Shown here piece by piece: positions 44,435 through 55,377 of a DNA stretch of 64,000 bases. The position numbers and the translations under genes are program-made. The DNA is from Strongylocentrotus purpuratus. Its lineage: Eukaryota > Echinodermata > Echinoidea > Camarodonta > Strongylocentrotidae. Each line of letters opens with the position of its first letter. Position 1 is the first letter of the stretch. The notes beneath the pieces are model-generated. The model was not told the origin of the DNA. It did not search any database and saw only the letters and a program-made list of their open reading frames with translations. The stretch lies in assembly GCF_000002235.5 (NCBI RefSeq), contig NW_022145555.1, forward strand, positions 1-64,000, written 5' to 3'.

Positions 44435-47400
44435 ATGCATTTGTTCATCGATTTCTATTTCAATTTGAAACATAAGAGTCTTGATAGACTTCTTTTGGCA
44501 TCATCTGGAGCAAATTGTATGCACAGGTAAGAGAATATCAATGCATTCTTTTTCATTTTGTATTCATATAGGCGAAGTGAAATCATTTCTTGTTACCCGT
44601 GAAGATAAGTCGACCTTTAATGAAGAGACTTACCATTTTATTTCATATTTCATATTTCCCTGAAATTGGGGCAGTCTTTTCAATAATGGTATAAATGATC
44701 TATGAAATAGAAAGTGATAGAATAGCCTTATCTTTAGGGTTCTAGTATCTTGTATCTAGTACACTGAATTTAAACTCTGTATGAAGTGTCTATTATTAGA
44801 AAGACGCCATAATTCGTTTTCATCCTATAAATCAAAGCAATTTCATTTATCTTTTATTTATCATTGATTACACACTATCTCATCAATAAATTTTAATAGA
44901 TTTTTACTCCAGAAATTTGAGTTTTATCAATTATAAATTTGAAAAAATTGTTGTTTTTTATTTTATTTTTTATATTATTATTTTGTTGTTGTTGATTGAC
45001 TGAGCAATCATAGAATCACTAACTACCAAAACCATTGATAATGATGTTATTTTTTACTCCTATCAACAAAGGCCATTTTTTAGAGCTTGTAACTTAAAAT
45101 TACTTTCAATAAGTATTGTGATGTGATTTTGAATTTAGATACAATCTCCCTAAAATGATTCTCAGAATACCATTTTTTTAAAAATAAATCAAGGGTATTT
45201 TTAGCTTACTAATATGTTGAAAGCAAATATCAATAGAAAAATTACAGAAAGGTAATGATTATTACGAAAAAATATGAACCTTAATTGGAGTTAGATAAAA
45301 TGACATATTCTTTTTGTCACAAAATAAATTGTAAAAGTGGGACTTAGAACCTTTAACGGGCAGTTTGAATGTAGGCCTATATGATGACAATGCAGTTAAC
45401 CTTGTAGCCATAAACTATTTGTACACTGTCGCTCATAAAGGTGGAATATTTTAGTTTTATCCAAATTTATGGAATTATTTTTAAAATAATTTAAAAATAA
45501 TAGATCTAGATAATAGTATACATTCTCAGATTTTATTGAACGATAATTTGCCAATGTGTGTTTTGTGTGACTGCTAAAGCATGTGTATGCTACTATGCTT
45601 ATCAACTAGGGGACCTATGCCCTTAAGTCATAAATGACAGTAATGAGGATTAATGCCCCACAAAAGGGCACTAACATAGCACATCGATACGGTTTTGATC
45701 CTGGGGCCTCACAGTTAGGAGGCCATTGCTTTGTCACTGAACCATGACTGTACGCAACGGGGGATAGGGTAGGGGGCAGTTTCCATAAATAAATTTTAAA
45801 AAACATAGAAAATGCAATAAATTTTCAATAATTTATTGCATTTTACCCCGGTTCCCAACATAAACAAATCTTCTGTGTGCCCATGCCCTGAGCCATAATG
45901 CATGGCCGTCCTCATTACTGTCATTTATGACTTAAAGGTAAAGACCAGTTATGGTCATGCGATTGTATTGTGAAAGAAACGTTGTGGAATCGATCAGAAA
46001 AGGATGATCATCTAGCATCTAGCATCTGCAAGGTTCTGGAATCATCAAAATGATAAAAATTTGGCCCATTCTTCGTAAAGTTACAAGCACTATACACAGA
46101 AAGATGTATATGGGACTACCCTATATGTCTCACAGACCATGAGAGAAACAAATTTACTAAATATATGAATTAGTAGGCGATTTCCCGGCAAATTTTTTAT
46201 CACCATGTATTAGTCAAAACATATTCTTTCACATGATTGGTAATGAGAGCTTCCATTTCATTTTTTGAAATTGGGGCGTTTCCAATACTGGTCTTTACCT
46301 TCAAGGGCATAGGTCCCCTAGTTGATAAGCATAGTAGCATACACATGCTTTAGCAGTCCCGCAAAACACACATTGGCAAATTATTATTCAATACAATCTG
46401 AGAATGTATACTATTATCTAGATCTATTATTTTTAAATTATTTCTAATATTTCCATAAATTAGGGTAAAACTAAAATATTCCACCTTTATGAGCGACAGT
46501 GTATTTGTTGTCTTTACTTGCTTAAAAGACTTAACAGACAGTTCTCACTACCTCTCTTTCCCATCCCCTCTTCTTTGAAGCTTGCTTCGAATCATCGCGT
46601 CATCGCGTCGGGTCGGGTGGTCGCGTTACGTGATCTTCCGCTTTCGTTTCACAAAGTCGTGTAACGCGACCACCCGACCGGACGTGATGACCCGATGGTT
46701 CGAAGTGAGCCCTTCTCTTACAACCTCATTCTGTAATCGCTTCATCTTCTACTTTCTCATCCTATACAATCGTCTCATCACTACATGCTCCCTTGTCCTC
46801 CATTCCTTCTCTCTCCCTCCTAGCACACTTAAAGATTATGATAAATCTGGGTCCACAACCATAACTTCTGGCTGTTACTTGTCATATTTCAAATATGAGA
46901 GCATTTTAAGAGTAATCCTTTGAAGGGGGTATTTTTCTATGATGCTCTTACACACTAACAATCAAAAAAAGAATATAAAGATTTAACAAATATGTTTTCA
47001 CATTTCCTTCAAATCAACCTTCTCTTTAATTTTTTTTTCCTCGGTACGCCCCTCATCCCCAGTTACGTTACGCGTACATCACTTTGCTCGCCAATATTAA
47101 TTTTGTACGGTCTCTAATTTTCCTTTAATGAATGTAAGACGTGTTTTCTACAATTTTGCAACTTGTACAGATACAATATGTCTTCGAGTCAGCCTGAATC
47201 ACAGGTGAGAGCTGGAGCCGACCGCATGGGCTACGGACCCGATGGAATTAGGCCTGGTTCTGCAGCAGCTGATCATATGTCCTCAGAAGCAAAACTGCAT
47301 GGTGGCAAAATCCCATCAGGAAGCCCGGTCTCTCATATGCAGTCCTCCGGGAGCAAGGGCCAAAGCTCTAAAGGCGGAAGCAAGGGCCAAATCACAGAAA

Positions 47401-48489
47401 GGTAACGATTATCACGAAAACTTATGAACCTATATTTGAGTTAGATAAAGACATATTCTTTTTGTCACAAAATAAATGTTTTAAGTAGGACTTAGAACCT
47501 TTAACGGGCAGTTTGAATGTATATGATGACAATGCAGTTTTTAACCTTGTAGCCATAAACTATTTGTATTTGTTGTTTTTTCTTGCATAAAAGACATGTA
47601 TATCTCAGTTCTCACTACCTGTCTTTCCCATCCCCTCTTCTTTGAAGCTTGCTTCGAATCATCGCGTCATCGCGTCGGGTGGTCACGCTACGTGATCTTC
47701 CGCTTTCGTTTCACAAAGTCGTGTAACGCGACCACCCGACCGGACGTGATGACCCGATGGTTCGAAGTGAGCCCTTCTCTTACAACCTCATTCTCTAATC
47801 TCCTCATCCTATACAATCGTCTCACCACTACATGCTCCCATGTCCTCCATTCCTTCTCTCTCCCTCCTAGCACACTTAAAGATTATGATAAATCTGGGTC
47901 CACAACCATAATTTATAGCTGTTACTTGTCATATTTCAAATATGAGAGCATTTTAAGAGTAATCCTTTGAAGAGGGTATTGTTTCCATGATGCTCTTACA
48001 CACTAACATATCAAAAAGAATATGAAGATTAAACAAATATGTGTTCACATATCCTAGAAATTAACCTTTTCTTTAAAATGTTTTCCTCTGTATGCTCCTC
48101 ACCCCTAATTACGTTACGTCTACATCACTTTGCCTACATTGATTTTGTACGGTCTCTGATTTTCCTTTTATGAGTGTTTTCTACAATTTTGCAACTTGTA
48201 CAGACACAATAAGTCTTCGAGTCAGCCTGAATCACAGGTGAGAGCTGGAGCCGACCGCATGGGCTACGGACCCAGTGGAATTAGACCTGGTACTGCAGCA
48301 GCTAATCATATGTCCTCGGAAGCAAAAAGGCATGGTGGCAAAGTCCCAGCGGGAAGCCCGGTTTCAAAGATGCAGTCCTCCGGGAGCAAGGGCCAAAGCT
48401 CTAAAGGCGGAAGCAAGGGCCAAAGCTCTAAAGGCGGAAGCAAGGGCCAAAGCTCTAAAGGCGGCGGCGGTGGCGGACGTAGGAAGTAG
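44435..48489 (+). CDS. Type A gene A2 with a duplicated second exon (125 aa main form)
   Basis: Exon 1 (44435-44526) encodes MHLFIDFYFNLKHKSLDRLL, then LASSGANCMHR, and ends before GTAAGAG. Two acceptors follow. Joining to 48204-48489 gives 125 aa ending in three GGSKGQSSK-type repeats and GGGGGGRRK. Joining to 47171-47405 gives 108 aa ending GSKGQITER, because that copy runs into duplicated intron sequence. A GTAACG at 47402 would let exon 47171-47401 splice in frame to 48204, giving 202 aa. Exon 2b reads RHNKSSS: its internal ATG is AAG, so translation must start in exon 1. The core (AAANHMSSEAKRHGGKVP, then AGSPVSKMQSS) resembles the SMP/LEA motif. AATAAA lies at 48821. The intron holds a nested MITE pair. 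Confidence 0.7.
45424..46501. mobile_element. Tc1/mariner-type hairpin MITE in the A2 intron
   Basis: Ends CACTGTCGCTCATAAAGG and CCTTTATGAGCGACAGTG are bordered by TA (45422-45423, 46502-46503). The duplicated intron copy near 47562-47575 has the empty site CTATTTGTATTTGTTG, so insertion followed the exon duplication. It is the same family as 26277-27208, with part of the right arm replaced by a deletion and a nested MITE at 45936-46300. Confidence 0.85.
45936..46300. mobile_element. TTAA-target MITE nested in the Tc1-type MITE
   Basis: Ends AGGTAAAGACCAGT and ACTGGTCTTTACCT are inverted repeats of at least 14 bp, flanked by TTAA (45932-45935) and TCAA (46301-46304, one change). A relative in reverse orientation is at 61140-61522; they share TGCGATTGYATT, GGAATSGATCAGAAAA and GCAAGGTTCT. 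A TTAA target suggests a piggyBac- or Kolobok-type parent. There is no coding capacity. Confidence 0.8.
46579..46710. repeat. Intronic hairpin, first copy in A2
   Basis: The left arm (GCTTGCTTCGAATCATCGCG, GTCGGGTGGTCGCGTTACGT) and right arm (GTAACGCGACCACCCGACCG, CGATGGTTCGAAGTGAGC) pair over about 45 bases around a loop with CTTCCGCTTTCGTTTCAC. A second copy is at 47648-47773 and a decayed one in the A1 intron. It may be an old MITE; no target duplication was identified. Confidence 0.7.
47648..47773. repeat. Intronic hairpin, second copy in A2
   Basis: This is the duplicate of 46579-46710, created by the exon 2 / intron duplication. A few bases of the left arm are missing (single GTCGGGTGGTCACGCTACGT). 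It lies between the two alternative second exons. Confidence 0.7.
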
Positions 48490-49869
48490 ACTGGACATTC
48501 GGGACTGGTCAAGATATCAATGGTTGATCGAGGCGAACTAAATAGTCATTAAAAAAACATTATTGACGTACAATTATTATTTTGATTCCAATTTCATCCC
48601 ATCATGCCTGTACCCATGTTAAGTAGCATAAGCCTAGTAGGTGTGGGGTGGAGGGGTTCAAGGAGGACCAGCTAGCTCCTCCATTGATTGTTGACGACTA
48701 AACATATATCTACATTTGCTGGCTGTATCTGACGTGCATGTCACCCACGTTCGGTCTTCGCCGCCTTATAAAAAAAAACCTCATATGATTGACGCCTCGG
48801 AGTAGGCTAAGTCTAACGCTAATAAAAAATGCATTTAAAGGAGGTTATTTTTATTCAAGGAACTCCAGTCTACTCATTATTTTCCCTGAATTTTAAAGGA
48901 ATAAAAGTAGCCTTTAAAAATTTGCAAAGTTTCCCCAGGTTTTCATTGGCGAAATGATAGCAAAGGTGATGATGATGATGATGATGATGATAATGATGAT
49001 TTATTGTGCAGTGCTCTACTTTCAATGTTGCTCGCCGAAAAATTTAATTTCTTTCTTATTATCCTTCGTTTCATGATGTTTTTCTTTCTAGAACGTTGTC
49101 ATTTCGAAAAGTGCACCAATTGCGGCATTATAAATGACGGCACGGAGGCCAAATACCCTTTAATTTCCAATATCAAAATATGTCTTTCAATGTGCAAAAA
49201 CAAGTATATGTATTCGTATTCGTGTAAAATGTAAACGATAAGGCCTACAGCTATTGTGTAATTGCAGTAATGACGTTTAATTGGTCCTTCAGTTAATATT
49301 AAAATATGACCTTTAATGTACAGTACAAATTGTTTCATCCTTACCCTGTCTGTTTGATTTAATTCTAATAAAATGTCCGCAAATTTGAAAAACACTTGTT
49401 ATCATGTACAAAACCATGCGATTGGGCCTACCCATTTGTAAAGAGTAAAAGATTAGAATGAACAAAAAAGAAATTGTTTGGTTAATCAGTTATTTCGTTT
49501 GTCCGTTCTAGTTGCCCGTAACGAATCAAATACCTTCAATTTTCTCCCTCTCTCTCAATTTTTTTAAATTTCATCTGTCAATGAGTATCTGTAATTGTCT
49601 AATATTCTACATTAAAAGCCTCGAATGAAAGAAAACACATTATAGCCTATTGATTATCATTTCAATGTGTAATTTTTTTTCGTGAATTGTGAATTGCCTC
49701 AATGCGGATCATCCAATGGTTGATTGGTTTGCATTGTGATTTCTTGACTGAAATATTTATTGATTGAATGACTGAAAGGTTGATTGAGTGAGTGATTGAG
49801 AACAACTATTTCCTTCAATACAAGCTGGACAAATACAGGACTGAAACATATTCTATAACGCCACCCCTT
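48490..49869 (+). repeat. A2 3' flank, copy of the type A downstream unit
   Basis: Same order as downstream of A1: ATCGAGGCGAAC, TGATTGACGCCTCGGAGTAG, AATAAA at 48821, (GATGAT)n at about 48967, the CxxC exon-like segment at 49092 with a mutated donor, and a TTGATTGG/GATTGAGTGA stretch ending near 49800. Antisense frames here recur in each copy only because the DNA is duplicated. Confidence 0.75.
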
Positions 49870-50830
49870 GGACAGTGGCGGATCCAGGGGTCCGCCTTGA
49901 GAAAAAAAATAATGTAAGAACACGTGATTTTTACCTTTTGGGGGGGTTCAGACCCCCCCCCCCAAAAAAAAAAAAAAAAAAAAAAAAAATGTGCTCACTA
50001 CCCCCCCCCCCCCCCCCCCCCCTCCAACTGAGCGACTTTTCGGCCAGCACGATTTTCAAATTTTCGGACCAAAAAAAAATAATTAATTGCAATTTGCCCC
50101 GACCCATAACATAAACAAATCCTCTATGTGGGCATGCCTTGAACCATAATGCATGTCCCTACAGAGGAATTTTACCTATTGGGGGCCGGGGGTAAATGCA
50201 ATGAATTATTTGTCATTTATTCCATTTTCTTTCCTTTTTTTTTGGTGGTATTTGTGGGGGCGGCGACGTACAGTGTACCCTAGCCCCCGCTGTGTACAGT
50301 TATGATTCAGTTGCTTAGCAATGGCCTCGTTACTGTGAGGCCCCATAATAAAAACAGTGGCGATCAGCTATATTAGTGCCTTTTTGGGAGGCATTAATCC
50401 TCATTACTGTCAGTTATGACTTAAGGGCGTAGGTCCCCTAGTTGATTAGCATAGTAGCACACACATGCTTTATTAGTCAAGCAAAACAAACACTCGCGAA
50501 TTATTATTCAATAAAATCGGAGAATGTATTTATTACTATAAGGAATAATCATTGTCAAAAATCGTTCCATAAATTGGGGTAAAAATAATTATTCCACCAG
50601 GCGCGTGAGCATGGGGGGGGGGGGGGGGGGGTTGAACCCCCCCCCCTCCTTTTGTATTTTTTATGTGTGTATTTTGGAGGAAACCCCCCCCCCCCCCCAC
50701 CCCCCACCCCTTTTGGTAATATTTTATTTTTTTTATTTTTTATTTAATTTTTTTTTTTTTTTATTAATGGCTGATCTAAAAAAAGTTTTTCCCTCGTAAA
50801 TACGGATAAAAAACGTTGTTTATAATTTAT
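49870..50830. repeat. Mosaic of MITE remnants and homopolymer tracts
   Basis: GACAGTGGCGGATCCAGGGG opens a hAT-like relic followed by poly-C and poly-A tracts (49955-50025). Then come AATTGCAATTTGCCCCGACC and half of the Tc1-type MITE (about 50250-50600). A further G/C/T homopolymer block lies at 50612-50763. The same mosaic recurs at 57905-58885, so it was duplicated as a block with the flanking A sequence. No gene is present. Confidence 0.7.
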
Positions 50831-50989
50831 CTCCCTTTGCATCGGATAAGCTATAGGGAATTTAAAGTGTGGTCCAAACCTGTCAGCTGATTATCATGAT
50901 GTTTTGAACAATAAGGGCATCCGAATAGCCAAATTTAATGAGACATTTATTCTTCCAAACTGACGTACACAAATAATTCCCAACCTTCT

Positions 50990-51250
50990 CTTTAAAGTCA
51001 CGGTGTCGCAATCTATTGCAACTGCAGTCACTGACGTAACAAAATGTTGCAATAAAGACACCTTGCCAGGGCGAGATCACAGTGTATTGCGAAATAATAT
51101 TTGAAGCCCCTGGGGTACATCATATACGAACACTTCTGATTGGTCGATGAAATAAAGACGCGGGCTCTGAATGGACAGGCGAGTTAATATTTCTCAGTAA
51201 GTGGGCGTGGTGAATTGGATGCACCTCGCCTTGATGCCCTATATAAAGAC
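50990..51250 (+). promoter_or_regulatory. A3 promoter
   Basis: TGACGTAA at 51032-51039, one intact inverted CCAAT (GATTGG 51138-51143), a second changed to GAATGG, the ETS-like site changed to CAGTAAGT, GGGCGTGG retained, and TATATAA at 51240-51246. It is closest to A4 and the orphan promoter at 36150, and weaker than A1 and A2 by motif count. Confidence 0.7.
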
Positions 51251-51366
51251 ATCCATAGTGCAGTCAAGACAACATTTTGTATAGCTGAAAGAGGTCAGGG
51301 AATGTACGGCGGGTGTAGACACTTTGAAATTCTTACATATATTTTTACATCAATTTCTATTTCAAC

Positions 51367-53200
51367 ATGAAACAAAGCAGTCTTGGTAGACTTCTTTTGA
51401 CATCATCTGGAGCAAATCGTCTGCACAGGTAAGAGAATATCTATGTATTTATTTTCATTGTTTTATCTTTATATCAGCAAAGTAAAATCATTTCTTTTTT
51501 CCCATGAAGATAAGACAACCTTTAATGAAGAGACTTTCCATTTATTTCATATTTCATATTGCCCTGAAATTGGGGTGGTCTTTTAATTAATGGTAAAAAT
51601 GATTTATGAAATAGAAAGTGATGGAATAGCCCTATCTTTGGGTTCCAGTGGTTTATGACTGTATATAAAGGAGAATTAACCTCTAGACTATGAAGCATTA
51701 AGTAGAGAGTAAACCAACGTTTCATATGATGTAAAGAGCATTGCTTTAGGCCAAATAATATCGTCTTTCAAGTACAATATAAAAATCCTAGTTCGCCATA
51801 TTTACGACATCGTCTGCTTCCCAAGGAAACTGTCATTTTGTCTTCCCTTCAAAAACTTCCGGGTTGTGACGTATATCGCACGGAGAACCGATGTAGCGCA
51901 GCGCGCACGTTATTATGCAATACACTTCAAACATGGTGTACTGCCAAATGTTTGGTTGTAATAAATGTTCCTCGAAAATCAAGAGGAAATCGTTTTATTG
52001 GTTTCCATAATCACACAATCGCGATGAAATATTCGAGATATGAGTAGTAGCTCTACGGTGGAGAAATATCTGGACAAAAAAGATTACGACAAGAAAAACA
52101 GTGTGATCTGCAGTGATCATTTTACATTTTACAGCAGGGAAACGTACGTACGCAATGGCGACTCCGTGCGATACGTCACAGAGCGCCGGGCGTGCGCAAA
52201 CACAATGGCGACTTTCTAAAGATTCTCAGAGCCGCGAAAGACGAAGCCGATTCTGAAAAAAGTTACGTCCTCCCTTTCGTCAAATATACGATGTTTTTAT
52301 ATTTTTAAGATAATGTTTCAAATGGCCTACACACTGAAATGTAGTTTGAAGTTAAATCTCCTTTAACCTTCTCATAAAGAAAGTGTCTATATTTTTTAAA
52401 TCCATAATTCGTTTTCATCCGGCGATAAAGCATAGCCACTTGATGTATCTTTTTTTTCAGTACGGTGATTATATAATTTCTCATTATTCAATTTTTTCAA
52501 GAAATGTGAGTTTATTAGTTATCAAATATGTAAAATTATTTGTTTTAAATTGACGGAGCAAACATAGAAACCATTGAGAAAAAAGCTATTTCTTACTCTT
52601 GTCAACAAAGGCTAGTTTGTGGAGCTTATTTTCAATTATTTTGCAATAAGTGGTGGGGTGTGATTTTGCATCCAGATAAAATCTCGCAAAACTGATTCTC
52701 AGAATACCGATTTTTTTTTTTTAAAGATCAAGGATATTTTATCTTACTGCAATAAAAAAAATTAACACTAAGATATTAATAAGAACGAAAAGGTTTGATA
52801 AATATGTTTTCACATTTAATACCTAGAACTCAGCCTTCTAAAAATAAGTCTCTGTTTGCCCCCCCCCCCCCCCCAATTCAATTTTCATCATTTTGCCAAC
52901 ATGTGCACTTCTTTTTTTCAACAATTTTGAAACTTGTACAGATACAATATGTCTTCGAAACAGCCACCATCACAGGTGAGCGCTGGAGCCGACCGTTTGG
53001 GCTACAGTTCCGGTGGAATCAAGTCCGGTACGGCCGCAGCTGACCAAATGGCCAGCACTGCGAAGGATCACGGTGGCAAAGTCCCAGCAGGAAGCCCGGT
53101 CTCTCATATGCAGTCCTCCGGAAGCAAGGGCCAAAGCTCTAAAGGCGGAAGCAAGGGCCAAAGCTCTAAAGGCGGCGGCGGTGGCGGACGTAGGAAGTAG
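51367..53200 (+). CDS. Type A small two-exon gene A3, SMP/LEA-like basic protein (106 aa)
   Basis: The CDS joins 51367-51428 and 52942-53200. Exon 1 starts MKQSSLGRLLLTSSGANR and ends LHR before GTAAGAG; the acceptor is AACTTGTACAG. The first 20 or so residues are rich in Ser, Leu and Arg with no acidic residue, like a mitochondrial presequence (inference). Residues about 45-80 (AADQMASTAKDHGGKVP, then AGSPVSHMQSSGSK) resemble the SMP motif of seed-maturation/LEA proteins: D-x-M-x-S, A-K, G-G-K-V-P, G-S, Q-S. The C-terminus has two GGSKGQSSK-type repeats and GGGGGGRRK. The intron carries a decayed THAP element. AATAAA lies at 53533. The start is fixed by the frame through the splice. Function is not established. 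Confidence 0.78.
51666..52365 (+). mobile_element. Decayed THAP-domain element in the A3 intron
   Basis: TAAAGGAGAATTAAC at the left and GTTAAATCTCCTTTA at the right form inverted termini around 700 bp. A1 and A2 introns lack this block. Inside, ATG 51933 begins MVYCQMFGCNKCSS, KIKRKSFYWFP. Further on another frame reads VEKYLDKKDYDKKNSVICSD, HF. The C-x4-C ... C-x2-H spacing, W-F-P and C-S-D-H-F are hallmarks of the THAP DNA-binding domain found in P-type transposases. Stops and a frameshift separate the halves and no catalytic region follows, so it is a dead, non-autonomous relic. Confidence 0.7.
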
Positions 53201-53678
53201 ACTGGACATCATTCGGGACCGGTCAAGATAACAATGGTTGATCGAGGCGAACTAGATAGTCATTAAAAAAAATATTGACGTATAATTATTATTTTGATTC
53301 CAATTTCATCCCATCATGCCTGTACCCATGTTAAGTAGCATAAGCCTAGTTGGTGTGGGGTAGAGGGGTTCAAGGAGGACCAGCTAGCTCCTCCATTGAT
53401 TGTTGACGACTCAACATATATCTACATTTGCTGGCTGTATCTGACGTGCATGTCACCCACGTTCGGTCTTCGCCGCCTTATAAAAAAAAACCTCATATGA
53501 TTGACGCCTCGGAGTAGGCTAAGTCTAACGCTAATAAAAATTGCATTTAAAGGAGGTAATTTTTATTCAAGGAACTCCAGTCTACTCATTATTTTCCCTG
53601 AATTTTAAAAGAATAAAAGTAGCCTTTAAAAATTTGCAAAGTTTCCCCAGGTTTTCATTGGCCAAATGATAGCAAAGG

Positions 53679-53709
<31 letters not shown>

Positions 53710-54677
53710 AATGATGATTTATTGTGCAGTGCTCTACTTTCAATGTTGCTCGCCGAAAAATTTAATTTCTTTCTTATTATCCTTCGTTTCATGATGTTTT
53801 TCTTTCTAGAACGTTGTCATTTCGAAAAGTGCACCAATTGCGGCATTATAAATGACGGCACGGAGGCCAAATACCCTTGAATTTCCAATATCAAAGTATG
53901 TCTTTCAATGTGCAAAAACAAGTTTATGTATTCGTATTCGTGTAAAATGTAAACGATAAGGCCTACAGCTATTGTGTAATTGAGGTAATGACATGTAATT
54001 GGTCCTTTATTTAATATTAAAATATGACCTTTAATGTACAGTACAAATTGTTTCATCCTTACCCTGTCTGTTTGATTTAATTCTAATAAAATGTCCGCAA
54101 ATTTGAAAAACACTTGTTATCATGTACAAAACCATGCGATTGGGCCTACCCATTTGTAAAGTGTAAAAGATTAGAATGAAAAAAAAAGAAAATTGTTTGG
54201 TTAATCAGTTATTTCGTTTGTCCGTTCTAGTTGCCCGTAACGAATCAAATACCTTTAATTTCCTCCCTCTCTCTCAATTTTTTTAAAATTTCATCTGTCA
54301 ATGAGTATCTGTAATTGTCTAATATTCTACATTAAAAAGCCTCGAATGAAAGAAAATACATTATAGCCTATTGATTATCATTTCAATATGTAATTTTTTT
54401 TTGTGAATTGTGAATTGCCTCAATGCGGATCATCCAATGGTTGATTGGTTTGCATTGTGATTTTTTGACTGAAACATTTATTGATTGAATGATTGAAAGG
54501 TTGATTGAGTGAGTGATTGAGAACAACTATTTCCTTCAATACAAGCTGGACAAATACAGGACTGTAACATATTCTATAACGCCACCCCTTGGACAGTGGC
54601 GGTCCGCCTTGAGAAAAAAAAATCATGTAAAAACACGTGATTTTTACCTTTTTTTGGGGGGGGGGTTGGGATCCACC

Positions 54678-54867
54678 CGGTGGAATCAAGTCCGGTACGG
54701 CCGCAGCTGACCAAATGGCCTGCACTGCGAAGGATCACGGTGGCAAAGTACCAGCAGGAAGCCCGGTCTCTCATATGCAGTCCTCCGGAAGCAAGGGCCA
54801 AAGCTCTAAAGGCGGAAGCAAGGGCCAAAGCTCTAAAGGCGGCGGCGGTGGCGGACGTAGGAAGTAG
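54678..54867 (+). pseudogene. Truncated type A second exon, copy 1
   Basis: Begins mid-exon at CGGTGGAATC and runs to the RRK stop. Upstream, the acceptor and exon start are replaced by a poly-T/poly-G junction with no AG acceptor. It encodes GIKSGTAAADQMACTAKDHG and the repeat tail. Ser-to-Cys (QMAC) is shared with copy 2 but not A3, so copies 1 and 2 share an ancestor after A3. It has no promoter or exon 1 of its own. Confidence 0.8.
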
Positions 54868-55346
54868 ACTGGACATCATTCGGGACCGGTCAAGATAACA
54901 ATGGTTGATCGAGGCGAACTAGATAGTCATTAAAAAAAAATATTGACGTATAATTATTATTTTGATTCCAATTTCATCCCATCATGCCTGTACCCATGTT
55001 AAGTAGCATAAGCCTAGTTGGTGTGGGGTAGAGGGGTTCAAGGAGGACCAGCTAGCTCCTCCATTGATTGTTGACGACTCAACATATATCTACATTTGCT
55101 GGCTGTATCTGACGTGCATGTCACCCACGTTCGGTCTTCGCCGCCTTATAAAAAAAAACCTCATATGATTGACGCCTCGGAGTAGGCTAAGTCTAACGCT
55201 AATAAAAATTGCATTTAAAGGAGGTAATTTTTATTCAAGGAACTCCAGTCTACTCATTATTTTCCCTGAATTTTAAAAGAATAAAAGTAGCCTTTAAAAA
55301 TTTGCAAAGTTTCCCCAGGTTTTCATTGGCCAAATGATAGCAAAGG

Positions 55347-55377
<31 letters not shown>

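Noticed and set aside
52970..53212. Ala/Leu-rich antisense frames over type A second exons (also at 48306, 54574, 56088)
   Set aside because: They are shadows of the GSKGQSSK-type repeats on the opposite strand.
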